64,000 nt of DNA. Origin: Ophiura sarsii. Taxonomy: Eukaryota > Echinodermata > Ophiuroidea > Amphilepidida > Ophiuridae. The notes beneath the pieces were generated by a model. It saw only the letters and a program-made list of their open reading frames with translations. It was not told the origin of the DNA and did no database searches. The stretch is taken from the NCBI GenBank assembly GCA_035610835.1, contig CM069459.1, positions 22,707,636 through 22,771,635 of the forward strand, written 5' to 3'. How positions within the stretch are numbered: the first letter of the stretch is position 1; each line of letters begins with the position of its first letter. Shown here one piece after another: positions 58,601-64,000 of this stretch. Made by a program: the position numbers and the translations under genes.

Positions 58601-61240
58601 TCGCAGCCTTTTCGTAGAACAACGGCAGAAGAACATGATTAATGGCAGGTGTGCACAGCTTCTGACGCTGCATGGAATGCAGACCATGAGAAGTAGTCGT
58701 CTTTTTAAAGCTGTTTTTTGCTTAATTTTCGATCCATTTAGTCTCCTCGGCCTATGCCATACGTAGTTGATTTTCCACTTCAGTAAGGGTTACCTTAGGA
58801 ACAGAAGTATTGGAAACTTTGCAAGACACTGCGGTGCGGGCACTCACAGTAGTATAAACTGTCAGGCAGAGAGTATTTACTTGATCATGTTGATGGAAGA
58901 TCTGATTCTATCACAATGGGTCGGTTTGAACATGGTTTGAAATTGAAAGATATTATACATTCCCTTGCCGGGAAATGAGCCTTGAGCAGTAATGTGTAGA
59001 TGTTGGGTCATAATCTGAATTATCAAAAGCTCCTGATGTGAATATAACAACAACGTACATTAATCTATGAGATAAATGCGCATTGTTAAATGTATTATAC
59101 CAAAAGAAGGAAGATACGGGTGGTCGTCATGCGTCACATTTTGGCTTAATTTGTGTTCGCATTAATCAACTTAAAAATGTTATAGCTCTTGAAGCATAAG
59201 ACATAGATCATTTATTTTTTCACACAATGTTTATATACTATCTGGGTAAATATTTAGATGATCTCATCTATAATACTTTATTGGGTCAAGAGAAAATAAA
59301 GGAAAACGCCGTATCGGTGAAATAAATTTAATTTATTTTATGTATTTTATGTTATTCGTTTAGTAAATAAAGTATGTTTAATTCATGTAAACCTGTCAAA
59401 ATGGGTACTGTGCGATAGACAATCTTGTTAGCTTTAATATGAGCCTAAAGCCCTAAACACAACAAAATTTATAGTTCTTATTGATTTATAAAGACGAAAG
59501 ATTGAAAAGGGGTATATACGAACCGCAATTATGACGTTTTTACGAAAATGACGTCATCGCATGGTCAACATTTTTGGCACCCCTTCCTAAATTGTGTGGT
59601 ACAGCCGAAATAATATACGTACCAATTTATAGAGCTGTATCAAAAATGTCATGATAAGGCCTTAAATCTACCGTACCAGACTACACTATACCTATGAGAT
59701 GAACACACATCAAAAGACAAGGCTGATCCCGATTTGAAAACGCAAACACTGATTGCAGGAATGTCATCAGAATGTTATTCTTATACCTATGAGATGAACA
59801 CACTCACCGTGTACCCCATAAACCTTAAACCCATAATTATAGGAATCTTACCAAATTTGTAGTAGGCTCTGGAAGTTCGGCGAATTCAATCGGATCCGTT
59901 GCCGTTGCTCGCGATCTCTTCAGGGATCGGATACGCCGGGCATATATGCTGTCTCGGGGGACGTTAACAGACGGTTCGCTGTGGTGGTGTCGACGACTTT
60001 GTGCTGCTCGTAAAGAAAAACGTCTCATGGTTCCTCTAACTGATCGTCTCAATGATCCGAAATTTTGCCGCTCTTTTCTTCTGTCGGTAATACAAATTAT
60101 GGTGATGGGCATTATCAGATTTGGTTCAAAATATGGGACCTACTGGTTAAATGCACATATTTTTATAATGTCTTGAATTTTGGTATCAACTTAAAGGTAG
60201 TCATGACGACCTGTACCAGCTCGATGAATCATATATGGATGTTAACAGTGTTATCCGGCCTTTATTTTCCCCTACACTGCTAAAATGTTGGGTAAAACGT
60301 TTACTCAACGTTGAATATGCAACAGTTCAACAGTTGAGTAAACAATACCCAATATATTCAACAGTTGAGTAAAAATGCCCAATATGTTCAACCAGTGACA
60401 GTTACTGTCACTGGTTCAACAGTTGATTAAAAATGCCCAACATGTTGGGTATTTTAACTGTTGAACTGTTGCATAGTTACTCAACGTTGAGTAAACGTTT
60501 TACTCAACATTTTAGCAGTGTAGAGCCCTTTAAAATAACGTCCGAGTCGATTCATTCTGGTCACACTCACACACACTTTTAGATTAAGATGATGGCGTCA
60601 ACAGAAGGAAATAACGTGGACACAAATGTCTCGGTTAAATATTTCAAATATCATCATTGCGTCAGAACGGTGAGGTACACATTTTCAATTTGGCCATACC
60701 AAGTAGTAGATACCCTATTTCAAACTGTAATTTAGAATAGGTCTTCCGTTTGGCATAGAAACAACCCCGGATTTGGATTATCGTCTCGAAGGGTGTCGAA
60801 CCTGAATTGATTTAATAATGTGAACTCTTCCTGATTCGAAATGTTTATCATGTTTATAGTGCAGTAAGAATGCACGATCGCAATATGAGGGTTTCGGCCT
60901 TTCTGACTATGACATTTTGTTACTGATGTTCACGTCCGTTATTGTTTGTTTAAACAATAATAATCGATTTAGCTCTAATCATTGGTAAATGATGTAGCAA
61001 TTCTAGAAGACAAGAAATAATGATCGATTTGGCTCTAATCATTGGTAAATGATGTAGCAATTCTAAGGCAAGATACACGTAATGGATTATGAATGGAATA
61101 CCTTGTCATACTGATATGGAGCATGCGTAGTATCGTTCCACTGAGATCCGCGTCGATTAGCTCCGTACGTTTAAGCTCCGCAATAACCTGAGTGAATATA
61201 TTATTTAATGCGGTCTCCGCCGTGTCTAAGATGACCAGAC
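39521..61240 (-). CDS. SLC4: SLC4 bicarbonate transporter, copy B (14 visible exons, inverted duplicate)
   Basis: Second copy of the same transporter, reading toward copy A. Exons in reading order: 61102-61240, 59852-60080, 55919-56284, 54732-54948, 53908-54144, 52895-53043, 52274-52468, 50698-51042, 49234-49323, 46723-46889, 43660-43913, 42260-42429, 41041-41211, 39521-39589. All borders are GT-AG with the same phases as copy A; the frame is open for 932 visible residues. Length differences from copy A are all multiples of three (+1, -3, -1 and -4 residues, plus a 5-residue C-terminal extension). All family motifs are kept ([41 protein letters not shown]). Both copies therefore look functional at the coding level. 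Upstream exons are not visible before the window edge. Confidence 0.95.
41041..41211 (-). CDS. SLC4: SLC4 copy B, visible exon 13
   Basis: 57 codons; [20 protein letters not shown] and onward to [12 protein letters not shown]. Three replacements against copy A (V to A, T to M, C to G). Acceptor CAATCAG; donor GTAAGT. Confidence 0.94.
41677..41827. repeat. Hairpin MITE in intron 12, copy B
   Basis: AGCACTCAGCGTACTTCAC and TGGAGTATGCTGAGCGCTTT are inverted, as at 24931-25030 but with a longer interior. Confidence 0.6.
42260..42429 (-). CDS. SLC4: SLC4 copy B, visible exon 12
   Basis: 170 bases. [17 protein letters not shown] is identical to copy [20 protein letters not shown] has four replacements. 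Donor GTGAGT. Confidence 0.94.
43660..43913 (-). CDS. SLC4: SLC4 copy B, visible exon 11
   Basis: 254 bases. Starts [20 protein letters not shown] (copy A: GMNVNKES...). The rest of the motif-rich segment through DQRVTNF is conserved. Acceptor CTTTAG; donor GTAAGG. Confidence 0.94.
44053..46054. mobile_element. TIR DNA element, 2.0 kb, in intron 10 of copy B
   Basis: Ends GGGGAATATGGGGCAACTGG and, inverted, GGGGAGGATGGGGCAACTGG, bordered by TA. The word GGGGCAAGTGGTCCG recurs internally (about 44080, 45041, 45065). Copy A has the uninterrupted site near 21675. No transposase frame; a hairpin MITE is nested at 44596-44733. Confidence 0.88.
44596..44733. mobile_element. Hairpin MITE, 138 bp, nested in the 2.0 kb element
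   Basis: TA at 44594-44595 and 44734-44735; ends CACAGAAAGAAAAAAAGTGA and, inverted, CACAGAAAAAAATAAGTGCG. ATGAGTCATTTTG is repeated inside. Confidence 0.78.
46490..46678. repeat. Degenerate short tandem repeats (TTCGGACTAAAGAACC)
   Basis: About seven imperfect copies of TTCGGACTA(A/T)AGAACC with a CTTCG spacer. Found only in intron 10 of copy B. Confidence 0.6.
46723..46889 (-). CDS. SLC4: SLC4 copy B, visible exon 10
   Basis: 167 bases, phase 0 in and 2 out. [14 protein letters not shown] differs from copy A at two sites (His to Gln, Phe to Leu). The TM8 span is unchanged. Confidence 0.93.
47135..47575 (-). pseudogene. Non-LTR reverse transcriptase C-terminal fragment
   Basis: Lies in intron 9 of copy B. 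The minus strand reads [35 protein letters not shown] and [16 protein letters not shown], the familiar C-terminal region of endonuclease-reverse transcriptases. Truncated at both ends; absent from copy A. Confidence 0.75.
47787..47823. repeat. Poly-C tract
   Basis: More than 30 C in a row, a likely length-error site. Confidence 0.85.
47820..48900 (+). pseudogene. CR1/jockey-type LINE, 3' part of reverse transcriptase
   Basis: Lies in intron 9 of copy B. Pieces in more than one frame: [54 protein letters not shown], then [20 protein letters not shown] and [11 protein letters not shown]. An internal stretch with the FADD motif is missing. It ends in a TTATTATTATTACTATTATT tail typical of such 3' ends. 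Absent from copy A. Confidence 0.82.
49234..49323 (-). CDS. SLC4: SLC4 copy B, visible exon 9 (TM7)
   Basis: 30 codons, same protein as copy A ([15 protein letters not shown] to DIYTH). Acceptor TACAG; donor GTAAGT. The following 2.3 kb intron lacks the LINE nest of copy A but holds two other LINE fragments. Confidence 0.92.
50021..50385. mobile_element. Palindromic TTAA-flanked MITE, 365 bp
   Basis: TTAA at 50017-50020 and 50386-50389; ends AGGCATATTATGTGATCTTT and, inverted, AGGTATATTATGTGATCTTT. Inverted identity runs nearly to the centre (GTCGGAATTCCGAC near 50205). In intron 8 of copy B only. Confidence 0.85.
50698..51042 (-). CDS. SLC4: SLC4 copy B, visible exon 8 (extracellular loop 3 and TM6)
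   Basis: 115 codons. Four residues of copy A (ITGN) are missing, so two sequons (NVS, NIS) remain instead of three. All four loop Cys are kept. Other loop changes: DYEAIH for DHEAIH, SDCNF for SGCNF, HHGGC for HHGDC. TM6 is conserved. Confidence 0.93.
51105..51520 (-). pseudogene. Non-LTR reverse transcriptase fragment, copy B counterpart
   Basis: Reads [20 protein letters not shown] and [20 protein letters not shown] on the minus strand in intron 7 of copy B. Orthologous to 11013-11400, with independent small changes. Confidence 0.65.
52274..52468 (-). CDS. SLC4: SLC4 copy B, visible exon 7 (TM4-TM5)
   Basis: 65 codons, identical in protein to copy A in the segments compared ([23 protein letters not shown]). 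Acceptor CTTTAG; donor GTAAGT. Confidence 0.94.
52510..52865. repeat. GACGAA / GACGAT microsatellite, intron 6 of copy B
   Basis: Counterpart of 9909-10318 with a different internal order: a much shorter GAAGAC block and longer GAT/GAC mixture. This shows independent expansion since the arms separated. Confidence 0.92.
52895..53043 (-). CDS. SLC4: SLC4 copy B, visible exon 6 (TM2-TM3)
   Basis: 149 bases; the protein is the same as copy A over [20 protein letters not shown], with scattered silent changes. Acceptor TTTACAG; donor GTAACA. Confidence 0.94.
53908..54144 (-). CDS. SLC4: SLC4 copy B, visible exon 5 (TM1)
   Basis: 237 bases, same borders as copy A. Replacements include TDED for TDKD, GGLIH for GGLIN and QCVCAF for [15 protein letters not shown] is kept. 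Confidence 0.94.
54370..54480. repeat. LINE/SINE-type 3' tail remnant
   Basis: ATAATAATAATAATAATTGT beside GGCCATTTAAAAAGCGCGC is the complement of a (TTA)n-tailed 3' end. A degraded relative is at about 8680-8735 in copy A, so the insertion is older than the duplication. Confidence 0.55.
54732..54948 (-). CDS. SLC4: SLC4 copy B, visible exon 4
   Basis: 72 codons plus one base. [15 protein letters not shown] and VLPPGEWD are identical to copy A; the variable tail ([14 protein letters not shown]) is one residue shorter. Donor CAAG|GTGATC is conserved. Confidence 0.9.
55076..55200. repeat. Palindromic MITE, about 125 bp
   Basis: GCGTTCATACTCCCGTC and CGACGTCGACGG on the left pair with CCATCGACGTCGGCCG and GACGGGAGTATGAACG on the right. 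CpG-rich compared with its surroundings. Intron 3 of copy B only. Confidence 0.72.
55321..55398. repeat. Perfect 29-bp-arm hairpin with 20-base loop
   Basis: TCGTCGCTGTTCTGACATAC plus CGGCACATC at 55321-55349 is exactly complementary to 55370-55398. Probably a tiny MITE; a hairpin RNA is possible if transcribed within the intron. Not seen in copy A. Confidence 0.85.
55919..56284 (-). CDS. SLC4: SLC4 copy B, visible exon 3
   Basis: 122 codons between acceptor GTTTAG and donor GTAAGT, phase 0. Contains [30 protein letters not shown] and [15 protein letters not shown]. Three codons shorter than copy A in the proline run. Confidence 0.93.
56414..56492. repeat. Duplicated intron segment, first copy
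   Basis: 79 bases identical to 59708-59786. With 19 more bases it forms a 95-bp unit (CATCAAAAGACAAGGCTG... TATGAGATGAACACA). Copy A has one unit near 6270-6365. A TIR element now separates the two copies. Confidence 0.85.
56493..59688. mobile_element. TIR element of 3.2 kb carrying decayed protein-coding cargo
   Basis: Ends TAGTGTAGTCTGGTACGGT and the complement ACCGTACCAGACTACACTA, with a TAC duplicated on both sides. Inverted similarity extends about 120 bp inward (ACATTTTTGATACAGCTCT, GGGGTGCC). Intron 2 of copy A (6216-6489) lacks it. It shares the words GCCACGCCC and TGTTTGGTATCAAATT with the hAT-like element at 17685-19508. Confidence 0.85.
57090..58687 (-). pseudogene. Decayed ORF of a repeat-associated uncharacterised protein family
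   Basis: Minus-strand pieces in several frames: [20 protein letters not shown] (58436-58687), then TRDFNL and [11 protein letters not shown] (57855-58217), [17 protein letters not shown] and [10 protein letters not shown] (57469-57705), and [12 protein letters not shown] further on. These resemble, from memory, a family seen in many copies in marine invertebrate genomes with the motif WxPxHIRDM. No function is known to me. Frameshifts and stops make it non-functional. It is cargo of the 3.2 kb TIR element. Confidence 0.45.
59708..59786. repeat. Duplicated intron segment, second copy
   Basis: Identical partner of 56414-56492, on the far side of the inserted element. Confidence 0.85.
59852..60080 (-). 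CDS. SLC4: SLC4 copy B, visible exon 2
   Basis: Acceptor ACCGACAG; donor GTAAGA. Basic Ser/His-rich segment with [12 protein letters not shown] and [10 protein letters not shown]; ends ELPEPTTNL, one codon longer than copy A. An ATG lies in frame upstream (near 60112), but the phase-2 junction with exon 1 shows it is intronic, so it is not a start. Confidence 0.86.
60275..60520. mobile_element. Palindromic MITE, 246 bp, TA target
   Basis: TA at 60273-60274 and 60521-60522; ends CACTGCTAAAATGTTGGGTA and, inverted, CACTGCTAAAATGTTGAGTA. The interior is built of TTGAGTAAA / CAACAGTTGA words and folds on itself along nearly its whole length. Copy A has the empty site CTCTAGCTG near 5780. Confidence 0.9.
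61102..61240 (-). CDS. SLC4: SLC4 copy B, visible exon 1
   Basis: 139 bases as in copy A, same phases (1 in, 2 out). Reads [20 protein letters not shown] and ends RMLHISMTR. The acceptor TATTAAG and about 20 intron bases match copy A; further upstream the arms differ completely. Confidence 0.85.
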
Positions 61241-61986
61241 CTTAATATAAAACATAACAATATAAATTCCCTAAAAAGGGAGGGCACACGTACCGTTCTT
61301 CTTTCTTGTAATAATGTGTCCTGTTGATAAGTGTCCTAGTTATAATATTATTATGGTGAAGGGTTCATTTGGATGGGAGTGTTTTTCCAAAACGCGGCAC
61401 CAGTGTTTTTTCCCCGCGGTGCAGGGGTTAAAGTAGCCGATATCGCGTGGCAAAATCGTGGCGTCAGGAACACTAAGAGCCACTCAATAAATGCATGCAA
61501 ATAAAACAATAATAATAACAAAATGATAAATAGGCATTTAAAAGACGCATATCAAACCGCAAGGAAACACAATGCACCGCACAAAGATGAAACAAATACA
61601 TAATTACAAAATCCATAATTTCCAAAACGTTACAACCTTAAATTACCAAAACAAAGTGAGATTTTGATATCAAAATGTTCAGAAAGAAATTCTCTTTCCC
61701 GTAACACACGGCCTATCTCCATGACACAACCCCTTTCAAATTTATAGCCAGTATCACAAGGCCTCATCTCTATCTCCCCAATGTGTTTAAAAAGCTTCAA
61801 TAGGCTTTTTCTCAAAATGGTCAAAATTAAGATAAGGCCTTTTGTTTCTGAGCCCTCGAAATATATACAGCATGAGTATAAAACAAAACACAATTGAAGC
61901 GCAATAGTCAATAGATGCAAAACAAAAGCGGGAAAGTTCACAGAAACAGATGCGCATCACGGAAAAGAGAGTACTTACAGAGGGTA
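61241..61986. other. No gene recognised upstream of copy B
   Basis: No SLC4 exon and no repeat partner found. Open frames here show no recognised motif. Confidence 0.45.
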
Positions 61987-61996
61987 GTGTGCACCC

Positions 61997-62170
61997 CCCC
62001 CCCCCCCCCCCCCCGGACTCCCCCATACCAACTTTTTTTACTTCCTATTAATAATGATCCTAAGACATAACCAGGATGTTACCAAAACTATTTTCATAAT
62101 GCTAAGGGGTTATGCAAGATGGCGTCCAAAATGGCCGCCATAACTGGTCAAATCTCATAAAATGACATAT
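61997..62170. repeat. Dispersed repeat, second copy
   Basis: Counterpart of 32091-32260 (GGACTCCCCCATACCAACTT, GATGTTACCAAAACTATTTT, TCAAATCTCATAAAATGACA), preceded by a poly-C run at about 61987-62014. Confidence 0.65.
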
Positions 62171-62333
62171 AGCAATCAAATTGTATGGTGAAAGTATAGT
62201 TTTAATAGTGGGATGTATATAACTGGGACTTGATAGCACACAGTGGACAATACAAATCAATGTTATCCGATAGGAAACCAATTCTAGTGCAACTTTTTTT
62301 GTCGTTATTCGTGGTCATTGAAACAATCATTGA

Positions 62334-62433
62334 NNNNNNNNNNNNNNNNNNNNNNNNNNNNNNNNNNNNNNNNNNNNNNNNNNNNNNNNNNNNNNNNNNN
62401 NNNNNNNNNNNNNNNNNNNNNNNNNNNNNNNNN
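62334..62433. other. Assembly gap, 100 N
   Basis: Exactly 100 unresolved bases, a typical placeholder of unknown true size. The arms and spacer of the inverted duplication lie entirely on its left, without any internal gap. Confidence 0.99.
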
Positions 62434-64000
62434 AGCAAGCGGTTCCATGCCATTACCAGTCCATTTTCAGTTCTGTCAGCAAGGTAACCGTTTAGACTGA
62501 ATCCATCAGTCTCCTAACATGGCGCACGGACGCGAAGCTGTGCTGTGTCAACAAGGCCAACGCATGCGCACAAAAGATAATGCGGGCCGACGTTGGGGGA
62601 CTGGTGGAGATAGTCTAGTAACCGTTTGGATATTGACATGTCAATGTCATTAGAGTAGAGCATTGATAAAAATTCCATTAAAATGGAAAGTTGGCGGTCA
62701 AAAGGAAATTGCGATATAAGGCAAATAGAAAGAGCAAAAATAGCAACATTTGTAAATACGGCTTTTATAGTTGCTAAAATTATGTGGCAGAAGAAGCAAG
62801 CGCATAGATGATAATTGTGCAAGATTCTTGCATGGCATTACTAGAAAGCAATATAAATTACAGCCATAGTTTAGTGATAAACACGGTTTTAACATTCAAT
62901 TTAAGTTTTAAATATATGTCATATGTATTCAATTTATTTGATCAATACATAAAATAATGTAGAAATAAATAAATGAGTTGTTTTTTTTAAATACTTTTAA
63001 ATAAATAGTTGAATCATTTTGTTAATAAATAATAATATAAATCGAAAATTAAATTTTTAATCGAAAATAAATGAATCAATAAACTAATGAATCAATACAT
63101 AAATACACGCATATTAAAAATTAAAATATTAAAAATTACTTATAAAATAAAGAAATTAAAACAAATAAACATGAGAAAACATTAATAAATAAAAAATGAT
63201 TAAATAAATAAATGAATAATTATGTAGATAATTAATAATATAAAAAGTAAATAAGTAAATATACAAATATACAAATGAATACATTTTACATTCAATTTAA
63301 GTTTTAAATATGTCATATATATTCATTTAATTTGATTAGAATTATATTCAATTTAATATGGCCAATATTCGTTAGTAAAACTATGGTTGAAGTAGAATTT
63401 ATTTGTTTATTATAGAAAAAATGCCATTGAAATGGAATGGGGGCGATCCAAGAGAAAGGATCATGTTTTGTAACCATTTTCTGAAGCATCTGTTCATTCT
63501 GTTGCATACCAAAATACCAGGGATATGGTGTATGTATCTTTCAAACAAAAAACCCACCCCAAATCAAAACACAACAGTCTAAAAATAGTACAGGAAACCA
63601 ATAAAGTTGATGTTTGTGCATGGAGGGGGGAGGTACCGTCTGAAGAGCAATCTAGGTATATATGACATCCGCAACTCATTAAAGCCCCAACTAAAAAATC
63701 CTCGGTTTCCCATGGAAATGGAGTGATCACCAGAACATGATGTGTACAGAGTAATTTGTAGAGACAGTTCACCATATCATTATGTAATGCAGTGCTACCC
63801 AACAAGGACACATGTAGGTTTATTCTAAAGCAAGCACTATTTTTCGCGGCATTTAATGTTCGTGATGCAGAAGAACCCACATTTTTCATCATGAAATGTT
63901 TACAAATGTACACCTTTCTAATAATGTCTAATAAGAATACTAAAAGCTTGTGAGCATGACAATTTCACCAATCCTAGCCAGTCGCGAAATTTTTCATACA
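62434..64000. other. Unassigned sequence with AT-rich low complexity
   Basis: 62890-63330 is dominated by AATAAATAAAT words. A 139-codon minus-strand frame at 63494-63913 has no motif I recognise and no clear splice context, so it is not called as a gene. Confidence 0.5.

Noticed and set aside
56493..59688. CACTA/EnSpm assignment from the CACTA string at one end
   Set aside because: The element starts with TAGTG and ends with CACTA, the reverse of true CACTA ends, so the superfamily is left open.
59837..60112. ATG-started frame beginning [12 protein letters not shown] as the start of SLC4 copy B
   Set aside because: The phase-2 junction from exon 1 requires the acceptor at 60081-60082, so this Met is in the intron; the equivalent codon in copy A is ATT.
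63494..63913. 139-codon minus-strand open frame
   Set aside because: No recognised motif, no splice or repeat context and no second copy; it may be chance.

Overview
The window is animal (metazoan) nuclear DNA: AT-rich, multi-exon genes with GT-AG introns, and a dense load of LINEs, terminal-inverted-repeat (TIR) DNA transposons, palindromic MITEs and microsatellites. The high insertion polymorphism and the non-LTR families suggest a marine invertebrate, possibly a deuterostome such as an echinoderm or hemichordate. That placement is inference only. There is one 100-base N gap (62334-62433).

The only host genes I can support are two copies of one SLC4 bicarbonate transporter gene, closest in layout to the Na+-coupled NBC/NDCBE branch. 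Copy A runs on the + strand (exons between 5050 and 26352). Copy B runs on the - strand (exons between 61240 and 39521). They are tail-to-tail, so the region is a large inverted duplication with arms of about 21-22 kb around a spacer of about 12.7 kb. I mapped the same 14 exons in both copies, with the same intron phases, GT-AG borders and no premature stop. They give 934 and 932 visible residues, running from the cytoplasmic domain through the membrane segments to the stop. Exons for the extreme N-terminus are not visible on either side.

Layout. 1-5049: intron or intergenic DNA with nested TTAA/TA-flanked MITEs, a foldback and a four-unit tandem array. 5050-26352: SLC4 copy A, whose intron 9 holds a three-level nest (a hAT-like foldback inside a full-length LINE inside a short TIR element). 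26353-39520: spacer with a tandem array, a 2.2 kb foldback, a mariner-like MITE, two copies of a 302 bp MITE, an internal inverted repeat carrying tRNA-like modules, and rearranged pieces of the repeat seen at 153-1904. 39521-61240: SLC4 copy B, with its own insertions (a 2.0 kb TIR element, two LINE fragments, a 365 bp palindrome, a 3.2 kb cargo-bearing TIR element and a 246 bp palindromic MITE). 61241-64000: unassigned DNA, the N gap and AT-rich low complexity.

Because each arm supplies the uninterrupted version of sites filled in the other, several element borders and target-site duplications can be read directly. No bacterial features, CRISPR arrays, rRNAs or convincing functional tRNAs are present. 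No database search was possible; family names come from recognised motifs.
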